From: Asterias rubens
Taxonomy: Eukaryota; Echinodermata; Asteroidea; Forcipulatida; Asteriidae
DNA: 64,000 nucleotides
Assembly: GCF_902459465.1 (NCBI RefSeq)
Contig: NC_047081.1
Coordinates: 10,941,857 to 11,005,856, forward strand
Direction: 5' to 3'
In this document: piece by piece, positions 1 to 11,403 of the stretch
Numbering within the stretch: the stretch's first letter is position 1
Layout: each line of letters starts with the position of its first letter
Notes under the pieces: model-generated
Seen by the model: the letters and a program-made list of their open reading frames with translations, nothing else
Told to the model about the DNA's origin: nothing
The model's database searches: none
Made by a program: the position numbers and the translations under genes

Positions 1-1374
1 GGAATGTCTAATAAAGTTTCATTTCGTGTAATTTGACACCGAACATAATCATAACAAACAATTAATGAAAATTATTGAATTTTTTAATTTTTTTATTACT
101 ACACTTTTAGGTTGCCTAAATCTTGATTAAACTTACAATGGTCTTACCTTTTCGTCAAAAGATTACTAAAGATGTAAAAACAGACGATTTCTGAGCCATG
201 TTCTTGACGTAATTATCCAAAAATGTTCCAAATCCCACGGGACAGACAGCGAACATTCATTGAAAACACCAAATTTGGCGAGCGTCGCAAAACTTTTCAC
301 ACAACTTGCATAGCGCCACCAAGAGTACCATTGGAAAGCCAAAGATTAGAGGTGTCTAAATATAGCCACCAAAAACATGTGTCAACACTGAAAGGGGTTC
401 AAAGGTCACCAAAGGCAAACCCTGTTTTATCAGCGATGACATCTCCCATTCATAAATCCGCGTCGCGAGATTTAGTATGGCTCACAGACCGAGGCGTTGT
501 TTATCCATGCAGCGTGAGAGTCCGATCACCCGACCCGGTCTTGTTGCCATAGCTAGTTGCAGCGCTGGTAATACGACAATGTACACACGAAGACTGCGCG
601 GGTACCATGCACAAACTTTGCTACACGTACGACGTATGGAACAGTGGAATGTTTATCGAACGTTGGGAAAACAGTGTCTAATTTCCATCATTGTTTTGTG
701 GTTTTTCAAGGTTGAATTGTTCCAAACCAAAATAATTCTGAATGTTAAAGGAATAATCTTTCAGTTAAACTTCATGCTGGGTAAGAAATTTCGCTAAAAT
801 CATGAGAAACATGCACGGGGAAATTGCGAATGTTCCCGGGTCTTCAAGCCGAGTATACCCGTGGGGATTGATGCTATGCGCTGAGTGACAGCTGTCTTTA
901 CAATGTTTTGACTTGACGGAACAAAACTCGCATTTCAAGTTGGAAATATCAACGCAAATTGCTCTAAAATTTCAGGTAAACATTGTCAAACTTATTGGTG
1001 AAATTGTCTACACATTATAATCTAACTTCTCGTTGAGTTGTTTGTTCATTTTGGTAATTTTGTTTGCCTGACTACGGGGGGTTAAAAATTGATGTTTTCA
1101 TTATCGTAAACAAAAATATTAATATTATTTTAATGAGTGTGTGAGACGTCGCGTTTTTTCAAATTAATTTTTATGGAGTTTGTGTTTTCCAAAACGGGTC
1201 GTAAAATTAAGCGTCAAGGGCGTCGAAAATTCCACATTGGTTCAGACAGGAAGGTCGTATGATCTTGATTTTTATTTCATTTAAAATATTAAGATTTGCT
1301 TGTTTGGAATATTATGAAATATGCAAATGTGAAATTCACTAGACATTCCTCATTTCGTTAGAGCGGGTCACAAT
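1..1374. other. Intergenic stretch, nothing recognised
   Basis: AT-rich DNA with two short overlapping plus-strand ORFs (223-552 and 477-797). Neither resembles a known family, shows an exon-like splice context or carries a domain motif, so I do not call genes. The stretch lies just outside the distal boundary of the TRIM segmental duplication, which begins near 1375. Confidence 0.5.
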
Positions 1375-1539
1375 TAGCATTTCAGAGGGGTGGTATCACT
1401 TCGCTAAATGTTCATGGATACGACATTTCTTGTGAAATCGAGTGACAATTATTCTACAATTTTGTGTTTGTTTTTATCAACAAGTAGACATTAAATTTAA
1501 TTGAAACGTTAACATGTGACTTTTATTTTTCTTTTAATG

Positions 1540-1760
1540 TTCGGCTTGTGGTTTCTTTGCCGCCTCTGGAACTCTCTGCCTCAAAGTCTAAGAGATACAC
1601 ATGACATTTCTCACTTCCAAAACTCCCTTAAAACACATCTTTACAGACTGGCCTTTGAACACATCTGAGATTTCTTCTATTGACCTGGACCGGCGCCTTT
1701 GAAATGGGTATACAAAGAAAGTGCGCCTTACAGATGCTGTGATTTATTTATTATTATATC
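1540..1760 (+). mobile_element. LINE 3'-end remnant (duplication copy A)
   Basis: The plus strand reads in one frame as LWNSLPQSLRD, then NSLKTHLYRLAF. That is the typical C-terminal tail of non-LTR retrotransposon ORF2 proteins (WNSLP ... LK.HL). It is followed by TTTATTTATTATTAT. The same remnant lies at about 11895-12115, so it was present before the TRIM duplication. On the minus strand its AATAAATAAA could serve as a TRIM polyadenylation signal. Confidence 0.6.
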
Positions 1761-1842
1761 AAACTTTGGACCTCTGACTTGAGACTTGATCAGGTTAAGT
1801 ATAGCCTACAGTCAAATTTGTACTAGCTTTTACCTTTATATC

Positions 1843-2312
1843 TATAGACCTTTCTTTTGCAACGTCACAGTCCGAGTTTTTGCAAACCCAGATTGGAAAA
1901 CTATGGAAAGCCGTAAGTGCAAATCAAGAAAAGATCGCTATTTTTGGTAACGATCTAACCAAATTTGTTGATTTTGTTTAAAATAAAACAACTAATTATA
2001 AGAGGTATTTTGTTTAATTGAAAGTTTGCAGAAAGTGTTGAACTTTGTTAAAACATATGTTACTACGATTGAATGTTTTACTAACATTCGGCCGACCATG
2101 CCAACCGAGGCGGTTTGTTTATCAACAAAAGAAATGTCTATATACCTTTATCACGCTGTCTTGTTCATGTTCCCCGTTTTCAATAGGAGTAATGAATGCC
2201 AACATTCATTGCGCATGGCATCAGACTATTATTTCGTCTAGCCTCAGTTTGGTTACAATGAGTGGGAATGGAGTAAAATCAAGATGACTATACACCGTGA
2301 TAAAGGTCTATA
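1843..2312. mobile_element. TIR element with ATAGACCTT tips (copy A)
   Basis: A segment of about 470 bp bounded by inverted ends TATAGACCTTTC and (T)AAAGGTCTATA. The same element sits at 12197-12664 in the other half of the duplication, and a diverged relative lies at 47804-48086. Its right end overlaps the TRIM stop codon at 2308-2310, so it contributes the end of that reading frame. Confidence 0.65.
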
Positions 2313-5300
2313 CTGTAACCTCCTCCTTCAGCGTTTCAAAAAACTTCAAAGTGTTTTGCTCAGCGACCACAAGTGTGCCATTCCCAGTCACCACGATGTC
2401 GATGACAGGCTGGGAGATGTTACCACTTGTCAAACACCCAACGAAGCTTCCACATGAAGTGTACTGGTGAATGTGGATCTCCTGAGCGCCCTCTATTGAT
2501 ACAGCCACGTAGATGATGTCCCGGCTGTCACGACAAAGGCCAGAGCAGATGACTGGAGCTTCCTTTTCACCGTCCGTCGTAGATCTTGCCACGGTTGGGT
2601 GAATGGTCAAAGAGCTGGCATCGTTGTCGTCCAAACACTCGACACGAGCTGGCTTCTTTGAAGCGACTAGGATGCGCCCTCTGCTGGTACATGCAAGGAA
2701 ATCAGGTTTGATATCAACTGGTATCTTGCGGACCATGGAACCGTTGGACGTGTCGAGAATGACAATCCCTTGCCAGTTAGAGTAGCTTATGACGATTTCT
2801 TGATTCCTGTAGTGTACCACTTTGACAGGCTGACCAAGGCTGATGTTTGAGCCATCTTGCACGATGGAAGCAGGGACGGCGATTTGTTTCAACAGTGCAC
2901 AAGAGTTTGAGTAAAGATGCACAACCATATTGTATATGCAAACTGCTGTGCAAGAGGAATTTCCGCTGTCTTCAAGTGTTGCTACGATACCGCCTATTCA
3001 ATAAAGAAAAAAAACAGGTGTGTAATCTCAATTTTCGTAAATGCAGTAGACGACTTCAGAACCAGCAATTTATATTTACCCTTCATTTGTAGACACTGTG
3101 TCTTATACAGAAATACCTTGCAGCTTAGCAAAAACCTGCTACACCCAATTTGTCACAATTGAATTAAAGGGTTTGTGGGTACATAAAACACACTGTCCTC
3201 AAATTTACTTTAAACTTAAAACACAGTTTGAACAAAATGGTGGTAGAAAGTTTCCCTTAAAATATGAAATGCTGAGGTGCTGTTGTCTTTTGAGAAATGA
3301 GTAAAACAATTTGTCACGAACATAATTTCGTATCAGTGAGACGAACATTATTTTAGCATGTACAACGTTTACCAGAACTGCGTGTAAACTTTGCTACCTT
3401 CTGTTGGTTCCGGTTAGCCACCCAGTGTGAGCGATACACTGCCGGACAGGCATCGACTGATTTATTGTCGATCATGTCGGCAGTATGTGATGCGAAACGC
3501 CACATAAGGATTTCATTACGAGTTAAAAAGTAACTCGATGCCCTCCCAAACTACTCGCAAGCTAATTGCGCCGTCCCTCGCATGTGGAGCAAACAAGTTC
3601 CCAACTCAGTGAATACGTGGGACTATTGATAGTTTTAAGACCAAATTGAAAACTCACCACACGCCATTTCTTAATAACCTTTATTCTTGTTAGCGCCTTG
3701 GGCCGGATGTGTTTTTGCGCGTCAATGTCTTTATTATTATTATTAATATTTATTGTGACGAGGTACTAATGAATCAGGGTGAGCTTTAAACGGTTTTATT
3801 TTTTCTATTTGTTGTTACCTATTGCAAGAAAATGTTTTTTGTTTTTTTTTACATTCTTACCATTGTAATTTTGACTGAGATATCGCTGTATGAAGAAAGT
3901 ATGAAGAAAGACTGCAGGGTAGTTATTTGAAGAAGAAACCAGGATTTCATCATTCGATGAAGCTGCAGCCATACTGATTAAGTTACAACCGGTATTGATC
4001 TCCCTCGCAAACTTCCAAGTTGCTCCCAGAATCAGCTCACCGAGTGCCGTGTCATCGCTACTCTTGAATAGCATCTTTGAGTATCCCAGAGGCAGCCTAG
4101 GGGGGCTCTGGATGAGAAGAACACGCAGATGGCTGTCGACGACAAGGCGGAGATTAAGAAAATCCACGTTGGAGCTTGACTTCACAGCGTCGGAGGCTGT
4201 CTCCACGGTCTGCCGCATGTGTTCGATCTCAGCACTCACCATTTTACCGACACCCTTGATCATGGATGTCCGAAGTTCGAAGGTGCCTTGGATTGACTTC
4301 AAAAAGTGGTCCAAATTGGTGGCCACTTTTGACATGTCTTCCTCGTTGTCCTTTGCAGCCTCCGATTTAAGAATGACTTTAAGGTCCTTGATTTCGTCGT
4401 CTGATTTACGTATGGACTCAGCTGCTTTACCAAACGCAGCGAGGGAGCTGTCGAGGCTTGCAAACTTCTCATCGATTGTTTTAGAATACTTCTGTTTGTT
4501 TTCTTCCTTCACTGCATCGTCCTTCATGGGTGGCATCTCGGCAGCGTTTGTCGCAGCGTTTCTCTCAGCAGTTGTGGCGAGGGACTTGGTTATCTTTATA
4601 CCGGTTTTGTTCATTACCTTTGTTCGAAGCTTCTGACGCTTGGCAATGTCCTTCGAAAAGTTATCTTCTCTTTTCGCGATCTTGCTTTCTTCTTCAGCAG
4701 CTTGGTTGGTCACCAACTGACGAGTTGAGAGCACCGAACTCTCCAGATCCGTGGTCATCTTTGCTAACTCCGTACTTGCTTCCAGATACGCTGCTAAATT
4801 CTCCTCAAATTTCTGAATGAGCTCCTTCGTGTTTTTCCTGAAACGGTCAGCAGCTTCGTCCAGAGTGATGAACTCGTGGGTCGATTCGCGGTGATCGACA
4901 ACGGTGCAATCTCTGCAGATCAGCTGATTGCATGTCAGGCAGTAGAACCTCTTCTTCTCTCCTCTGTGTTTTTCACAAGGTGGTTCGTCTTGAGCTTTGC
5001 TCCGGAGGCTCACTTTACCGGACCGTAGGGTGTCCAGAGGAACGATGCAGTGACCGGCTGTGGCAGAGATGCGTTGATGGATGGCCTGGCAACTTGTGCA
5101 GAGGAAGAACGGGCAGTCCATGCATCTAGACTTTGCCTTTTGCTGGTCGGTGCACAACTCACAAATCACCTTAGCCTTGGGCTGGGTGAGTTTCTCTTGG
5201 AGAGTAAAGTCTTCGACCATGCTCACGAGGTGGAAGTTGGTCTTGAGGCTAGCGACGATATCCGTGCCGGGGGCAAACGTCATTGTCTTACGGCAAACAG

Positions 5301-5490
5301 GACATCTGATTATGGAAGGATCTTTGGTAGACTTCTGGTATGTTGCGAGACATCTTTCGCAGAAGTTGTGGAGGCACTCTAGAATTTTGGGTTCGTGGTA
5401 TCGCTCGTGGCAGATGACACATTCTAAGTGACTCTTGCTGATTTTGCTTAAAACAGCCGCAACTTCAGCACCGGATTTCTTGCCCGCCAT
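2308..5490 (-). CDS. TRIM-family E3 ubiquitin ligase, copy A (TRIM56-like)
   Basis: Two coding exons: 5490-3861 and 2993-2308. The junction is phase 1 (donor GTAAGAAT, acceptor TTGAATAG) and gives about 771 aa. RING finger C3HC4: C24, C27, C39, H41, C44, C47, C63, C66. B-box 1 is about 110-147, B-box 2 about 172-208, followed by a long charged coiled coil (about 210-450). Exon 2 carries repeating beta-strand segments ending in VAEQNTLKFFETL, resembling the NHL-like C-terminus of TRIM56/TRIM2/3 relatives. RING TRIMs transfer ubiquitin from an E2 to bound targets, and in animals many act in innate immunity. I chose the start MAGKKSGAE because a consensus acceptor (TTGACAG) ends 4 nt before the ATG, so upstream in-frame residues are intronic. 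The stop codon lies inside the end of a TIR element. The exact vertebrate orthologue is uncertain. Confidence 0.88.
2994..3860 (-). other. TRIM copy A intron with LINE remnant
   Basis: Intron between the two coding exons. On the plus strand, about 3560-3755 reads like a LINE 3' end (cysteine-valine-phenylalanine-rich tail, then TTATTATTATTATTAAT). The equivalent in copy B is 15030-15230. No other gene is seen. Confidence 0.55.
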
Positions 5491-5964
5491 TTTTCTGTCA
5501 ACAAATAAAACAAATGCCACATCTTGATAAAGACACACAAAACCTCTTAGCAATATGCAGATTTAATATTGATATCAAACTGTAATTGAGGGTTTTTTCA
5601 GGTGCGATAACCAATATCATAGCGCCAAATGGTGCACTGCGGATGGCTTTGGGCATTCATTTTCATAAAAGTTCCAACATCTGATGGGCGCCGAAGTACA
5701 TTTTCAATCATACCCCCCCCCCCCAAACGAGCCTAATTGTTAACACCTTTTTATGTAATTTACTATCTTGTATAAGATGGCACGAATGTAAAAACAATGT
5801 AGAAGGTAAAACAGTGTTTCAAACACTTAAATTTTTTACATTTAACTTTGGAATTTTCCAATCACACAAGGCCATTATTTAAAATGGGAGGGGGGGGGCT
5901 GCCACTGCCCCCCCCCCCCTAAGGGATCGCTCCGCCTTTTTCCGAATCCAATAAACGATCACTC

Positions 5965-6180
5965 GGCTTCTCAAACTCTAAATCTGAGGTTTTGAAATCA
6001 AATTCGTGGAAAATTGCTTCTTTCTCGAAAACTACATTACTTCAGAGGGAACCGTTTGACACAATGTTTTATACTATCAGCGTCTCCCCATTACTCGTTA
6101 CCAAGTAAGTTTTTATGCTAATAATTATTTTGCTAATAATTATTTTGAGTAATTACTAATAGTGTCCACTGCCTTTAAAG
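5965..6180 (-). mobile_element. Fragment of CAGTGGACA-type MITE
   Basis: One half of a repeat seen complete at 10256-10641, 42618-42981 and 47075-47460. It ends AATAGTGTCCACTGCCTTT. Markers such as CTCGTTACCAAGTAAG and TTGAGTAATTACTAATAG are present, while the opposite half is missing. Confidence 0.7.
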
Positions 6181-6959
6181 GAATCGCTCCAAGTTTCACC
6201 AACTAAAACGCCGTTCTTAACCAGCAAAAAGTAGGGTGACGGCTTATCGCATCGGATACCCGACGCCAATTGAGCGAGTGGAAAAAACGGTTTCACGAAG
6301 TAGCATGCCCGTAGTTGTGTGAGCGCGCGCGCGCTGACCTAGTTTCAAAAATGAACACAAAATGCTTTGTTGTAGCATAGGCGAGTGCTACTTCGTGAAA
6401 ACGCAAAAAGACATTTTTGCTTTTTTTTTTTGGTATCCCGGAGTAGCACGCATCTTCTCTTGTGTCTAGTTTTATAATTAATTATGCAAATGAGTCAAAA
6501 TAAGATTAATTGATAAGTTCAAGTCATCAAGTATCTACATTGAAAAATTTAAATGGAAATACTTTGAAGTTTTGAAGGGAGGCGGGTTTCTAAAAAGTGT
6601 TCAACTTCAGAGGCCGTTTTCTCTGATTGTTATTTTTTGCTGGTGTAGCAGCAGTTGGGTGCTACGTCGTGAAGCCGCTGACGATATGGTGCCATTTTGA
6701 AAAATGCATTCCCTTTAATATTAAGGTTATAAAGTGTTGTAGAAACAATTACCACTCTTCTTGCCAGTAAATTTCAAATCTTTGTTAACAAAATTTGATG
6801 GCCTTAATACGTTCATGACGTTTCGACCTTAGCAAAGTATTTTTCAGAGGTTTCATTAAAAAAAAATTAATAATTGCGAGAAAATGGTGAATTTTACCTT
6901 CAACTTCCACTATAAACTCCAGGTGACGTCTAGTTGTGGTACCACTGAAAGACAAAGCA

Positions 6960-7280
6960 TCAATTTACTAATAAAGTATCAGTCGTTGGTGTGGCAAGAG
7001 CTTTAATGGTTAAATCTTCTAAATCGTGTCCACCCCGGTTTACGTCTTGTAGTTGAGTGCTTAAACTGCTAAATTTGTTCGTCCAGAACAACAACAACTG
7101 TTTCAATGCTCTCTCGCTCAATTCAGCATTTGGTATGTGAAACACAAAGTCATGTACAACACAATATAATTGATGTATATCTCTTTGCTCCAAGGGTATT
7201 TTTCCCACTGGCGCCAACAGAACTTGCCAGTTTAGCCATACGAACCGGATCAGACCGGTTCTGCCATGCGCAAAACACAA
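6960..7280 (-). other. Unrecognised ORF within TRIM copy A intron
   Basis: A 106-codon ORF whose composition looks protein-like (it contains HIPNAELSERALKQLLLF). It has no recognised domain. A diverged, out-of-frame match to part of it occurs near 9350-9420, which suggests a dispersed, decayed sequence and not a conserved gene. It could be a transposon fragment or a lost exon. Confidence 0.2.
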
Positions 7281-7559
7281 GGCGTATAGACAAGCTGCAC
7301 ATTCAAGTCGGTAATCATTAACAAGTTGTTTTGTCTGTTTTGTGACATAATATTATCAGGGGTGTTTAAATCATTTATAAGGGCAAAGCAACATAAAAGT
7401 TCAGAAAATTGGCCGGATGCCAAATTTGAGGGACAATTTGCCTTTGACTGAGCGATATGGGCTGGTGCCAGTTATAAATTACAGCATCCAAACTGTAACA
7501 TACCGTAGATCACGACCCACTTCACGATACCATTTTGGGAAGCGGCAGTATCATGAGCA

Positions 7560-7700
7560 GTCAATGTTGTGTATTTTTTAAACCATATTATTGCTATTTT
7601 TGCTCATGTTTTTTATCCTGCATTTTAATGTTTTTCTTGGTTGTACAGCGCTTTGAAACAGTGGCGCTTTATAAATGCATTTAAGTTAAGTTAAGTTAAG
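7560..7700 (+). mobile_element. LINE 3' tail with (TTAAG)n
   Basis: The sequence TACAGCGCTTTGAAAC, then GCGCTTTATAAATGC, ends in four TTAAG units at about 7681-7700. This is the pattern of a truncated non-LTR retrotransposon 3' end with its microsatellite tail. Confidence 0.5.
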
Positions 7701-7703
7701 AAC

Positions 7704-8080
7704 ACGTTGCCTTGGATCGGGCAGGTTGGTCTTTGAAAAGCGTTTGAAACAGTTTGTTATGAAATACCTATGGGCAGATAGGTAATTTGGAAGGTAAAAT
7801 ATAATGGTCCACGCAAACATGCCTCGGAATTGCACGGTTTTCCTTTTACGTTGCGAACAAACACGGTCGGCCATTTTTGTTGAGTCAAAATTTTGACGCC
7901 ATAAAAATAATGGTCGACCGTGTATAGCGTGCGACTTAAAAGGAAAACCGTGCAATTCCGAGGCATGTTTGTGTAGATCATTGTATTCTACCTTTAAATT
8001 ATCTATCTAACCATATGCATTTCATAACAAACTGTTTCAAACGCTTTTCGAAGACCAACTCGCCCGATCCAAGGCAACGT
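7704..8080. mobile_element. TIR element, about 377 bp
   Basis: Long imperfect inverted repeats: ACGTTGCCTTGGATCGGGCA at the left and its complement ending in AAGGCAACGT at the right. An inner inverted pair (CATGCCTCGGAATTGCACGG) flanks a short loop. An internal fragment recurs at 9525-9600, and a diverged full-length relative may lie at about 36560-36900. Confidence 0.7.
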
Positions 8081-8643
8081 ACGTTCCTTTAAGGGGATGC
8101 GTTTTTTATAAAATATCAAGTAATACACCACATTAGGGAAATGGACAGAGTAGGCCTTATAAACTTTTCTAATTATTTTTATGGGGGTTGAGCAATAATT
8201 ATAGATTTTGTGACTATAACGGGCGCACAACGTCTGCAACACTCTGCAACTTTGGAAACAACATAAACTTCCGCTGCTGTTATATAGCGTACGCGTAAAG
8301 TATACTTGTGCTATAACATTACTAGTGTAGGTTTTGCGAACTCATAGACTTTGTCAGAAAAATTGGATAACAATATACAGGCTACATAACTTCCAGTCAA
8401 AATCAAGCTCAAGGTCTACTGATAATAATGTGCAAACATTGCAGGGACAGTTTTTCCATAATGACCTTAATTTGAAAAGATTTAACGAAAACAAGTCAAA
8501 ACAACACGAAAATAATGTTTCTTTGAAGCACACTATACAAAATGATCGCTGCAAGTGATCTAGAAACCACAGCGAAATGGTGCAGTGACATTTTGGGTAC
8601 AAACCATACATAGCAGAGAAGAAAAATAAGAAGTTTTACTCAC

Positions 8644-8711
8644 AGAAAAATCGCCAGACCAACTAGTAACACAGAGAAAGAGTCGGTTGAGCGTACCCGT
8701 GTATATTTACA
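8644..8711 (-). promoter_or_regulatory. TRIM copy A promoter and 5' UTR exon
   Basis: On the minus strand, TGTAAATA (8711-8704) occupies the TATA position. About 30 bp downstream is an ATG-less exon ending at 8644 before a strong donor GTGAGTAAAA. The block (with flanks, about 8500-9083) is nearly identical to 20086-20560, which lies the same distance upstream of TRIM copy B. Conserved spacing, the donor, and a matching acceptor 5 nt before each TRIM ATG support a spliced 5' UTR. The TATA box of this copy differs at one base from TATAAATA in copy B. Confidence 0.6.
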
Positions 8712-8961
8712 GGGAGTGGTTCTTGGTAGAGTTCCGGGCAACGCACACTTTAAGCATTACTACGCAATTTACGTTTTATTTATTAATCGTTTTTTTTTTT
8801 ACATGACGGCAGAGTATTATACTAAAACCTAAGTGACATGTTAGAAAAACACACAACGATTAATGTGATTTTAAGATAATACAATGTTTAGAACTAATTT
8901 ATAGGCGGACTAAGTTTTCCAATGTGAATGTGGATGACCTATTATGACCCTCCATATACTT

Positions 8962-9051
8962 AGTCTGGTTCCCAGACCCAAAACTCTCCGACTAGGCTCT
9001 GTCGAATTTTAACAAGAGACGTCAAGGAATCTTTGGTCAGGGAACCAGACT
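8962..9051. mobile_element. 90-bp MITE with AGTCTGGTTCCC ends
   Basis: Starts AGTCTGGTTCCC and ends GGGAACCAGACT. Its two halves match the two ends of the 697-bp element at 13806-14502 in inverted order, so it is an internal-deletion derivative. The homologous site in the duplicated block (about 20527) lacks it, giving a natural empty site. Confidence 0.8.
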
Positions 9052-9451
9052 ACCTAGTACTACGACTTATCAACAGTGAAACCGAGCCAAATATATTGTT
9101 AACGATCCAGGAAAGGCGCCCGAGACACATCTCATTGTGTTTTGGTCCATTGAGTACATGTACATGTAGTAAAGCCCTACGGAATGTAATCAAGTGCACG
9201 GGCTATGTCTAGAATTACCACTGTCAGACATGATACAAAAAAAGTTTGCTCTATGGTAACCAAAATAGAGTCTACCTCCAAACGAAACCCAACCAGCAAC
9301 TCCGATTGACCGTGTGACACACTGATTTATATTTTCTCAACTAATCCTCGCTGAATTCACCATTTGGCATGTCTGATTAACAATATTTGAATACCTCTTG
9401 GCTCAAAGTCAGAAGAGCCCACAGAACAGAGAACTTGTCTTTTGTTGTTTA

Positions 9452-10020
9452 AAGGCAGTGGACATTTTTTGGTATACTCTAAATAATTATTAACGCTGCC
9501 CATACGATAAGCTCCTTAAACGGGCAAACATGCCTCGGAATTGCACGGTTTTCCTTTTACATTGCGAACAAACACGGTTGGCCATTTTGTGGAGTCAAAA
9601 TTCTAATTATTTCTAATGTTTTTCTAATTATTTTTTATGGGAGTTGACTATAACGGATGCACAACGTCGTCCTCCTCTGCAAAACTTCGGAAAACAACAT
9701 GAACTTCCGCTGCTGTTACTATTATAGCGTACGCAGCACATGGCTGCACCTATAGTACAGTTTTATTGCAGTGCTATGTTACACCCATTATTCTTTACAC
9801 ATAGTGTGGCCCATGTGAAAAGCTTACTTGTGCTATAACATTACTATAGTAAGTGTAGGTTTTGCGAACTCATAGACTTTGTCAGAAAGATTGGATAACA
9901 ATACACAGGCTATACATAACTTCCAGTCAAAATCAAGCTCAAGGTCTACTGATAATAATGTGCAAACATTGCAGTTTTTCCATAATGACCTTAATTTGAA
10001 AAGATTTAACGAAATATTGT
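9452..10020. repeat. Mosaic of repeat fragments and a partial third copy of TRIM 5' intron
   Basis: In order: a CAGTGGACA MITE fragment (9452-9492); 32 bases identical to the coding sequence of the unknown gene at 21938-21969 (9493-9524); a fragment of the 7704-8080 TIR element (9525-9600); and about 9602-10017, which is collinear with 8165-8490 (shared TTGCGAACTCATAGACTTTG and CAAGCTCAAGGTCTACTG). No promoter or exon is included. Confidence 0.65.
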
Positions 10021-10255
10021 TTGAAATACACTTGTTATTGACACTTGTGTAAACATTTGACATTATTCAACATCACATTCCAGTCGCAAAGTATAGGCCT
10101 AGGCTACACATCAGCCGTAAGATCATGTTTATTCCATAACGGGTTTTGTGTCCCAAAACTTCGTCAATTAAAAGGTGATAAAAGCTAAATGTTATGACAC
10201 TATAGCATGCTTGATTAAACTGAAATTTTGTTTTGAGTAACATATTGTCTGCTAT

Positions 10256-10641
10256 TAAAGGCAGTGGACACTATTGGTAATTACTCAAAATAATTATTTG
10301 CATAAAACCTTACTTGGTAACGAGTAATGGGGAGAGGTTGAGGGTATAAAACATTTTGAGAAACAGCTCCCTCTGTAGTGACATATTTTTCGCGAACGAA
10401 GTAATTTTCCACGAATTTGATTTCGAGACCTCAAGTTTAGAATGCGAGGTCTCGAAATCAAGCATCTGAAAGCACACAACTTTGTGTGACAAGGGTGTTT
10501 TTTCTTTCATTATTATCTCGCAACTTCGACGACCGATTGAGCTCAAATTTTCACAGGTTGGTTATTTTATGTATATGTTGAGACACACCAAGTGAGAAGA
10601 CTGGTCTTTGACAATTACCAATAGTGTCCACTGTCTCTAAA
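10256..10641 (+). mobile_element. Full-length CAGTGGACA-type MITE
   Basis: About 386 bp with ends TTAAAGGCAGTGGACACTA and TAGTGTCCACTGTCTCTAA. The centre holds an inverted pair around TTTCGAGACCTC / GAGGTCTCGAAA. Other full copies: 42618-42981, 47075-47460, 49718-50056. Fragments: 5965-6180, 18879-19078, 27038-27325, 31812-32098, 53786-53882. Confidence 0.85.
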
Positions 10642-10866
10642 CAAAATAATAATATAATATACCGTACCCTATCACGGCTCTGTGTAGTGAGGGATTCGGC
10701 ACTTATTACAAATATTGTGGAAGACTGTTGGGGTTAACCCTATAGTGTTTCTCGTTCAAATAGCAGGCACAATTTTTGTACAGGTTTGCTCAGGCTTGCA
10801 CGCTGCAGTTAAGTTCACTTGTTAGGCATACTTGGCTTCCATACCAGAAATAATGTAAAAGCAAAA

Positions 10867-11300
10867 ATAATGGTCAAGATCCAAAACTTGTAAATACTCT
10901 ACATAAAGAATTACCATAAACCATTACTTATAGAAAAAGTTCTACATTGCTAAAATACTCAACATTAAACATACAAGTTTACTTTTTATATAGGAAGATT
11001 TCTACATTGGTATTAACACTCTACAAATGAATGACCATTAAATTGTACTTATATGAACCGTGCTAAGTTGGTTAGTACTCTACATATGCATGACCATTGA
11101 ATTTTACTTTTATGAACCGTGCTAAATTGGTAAATTTTTGACTTAAAATGAATGACCATTAACTTTACTTATAGAAACAGTTCTAAATTGGTAAACTTTC
11201 TACTTAAATGGAACTTTACTTATATGAAGAGTTCAAAATTTGTAAATACTCTACAAACCAATTACCATAAAACTTTAACGTAAATACTGAAATTAAAAAA
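10867..11300. repeat. Degenerate AT-rich tandem repeat, unit about 60 bp
   Basis: Repeated motifs GACCATTAA, TTTACTTATA, GTTCTACATTGG and AATACTCTACA recur in the same order about seven times with heavy divergence. No coding potential. It is part of the spacer between the TRIM duplicates. Confidence 0.55.
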
Positions 11301-11403
11301 GACAATACAATTTTACTAATGGGAAGAGTCTTTAACATTGGTATAAACTATAAAATAAAATTAAAATAAAAAGTAACACTACAACTTTGCTCAGGAAGTT
11401 CAT

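Larger units (their letters stand above)
5495..8643 (-). other. Inferred 5' intron of TRIM copy A
   Basis: The stretch between the non-coding first exon (donor GTGAGT at 8643) and the coding exon (acceptor AG at 5496-5495). It holds C- and G-homopolymers near 5711 and 5890, a fragment of the abundant CAGTGGACA element (5965-6180), a low-confidence minus-strand ORF (6960-7280), a LINE tail (7560-7700) and a 377-bp TIR element (7704-8080). No independent gene is seen. Confidence 0.6.

Noticed and set aside
223-797. Two overlapping plus-strand ORFs near the window start
   Set aside because: No domain, no repeat family, no splice context; chance open frames.
3995-4820. Long plus-strand ORFs antisense to TRIM copy A exon 1 (213 and 96 codons)
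   Set aside because: They are frame shadows of the minus-strand TRIM coding exon, lack domains, and the counterparts in copy B are broken differently (15530-15754, 16534-16914).
5700-5930. Possible G-quadruplex or regulatory homopolymers (C and G runs near 5711 and 5890)
   Set aside because: Isolated homopolymers within an inferred intron, not conserved in the duplicate; also prone to assembly error.
8600-8700. Signal-peptide exon reading DSFSVLLVGLAIFL on the minus strand
   Set aside because: Hydrophobic in one frame but without an ATG after the TATA box, and the frame stops at the donor; better explained as a 5' UTR exon.
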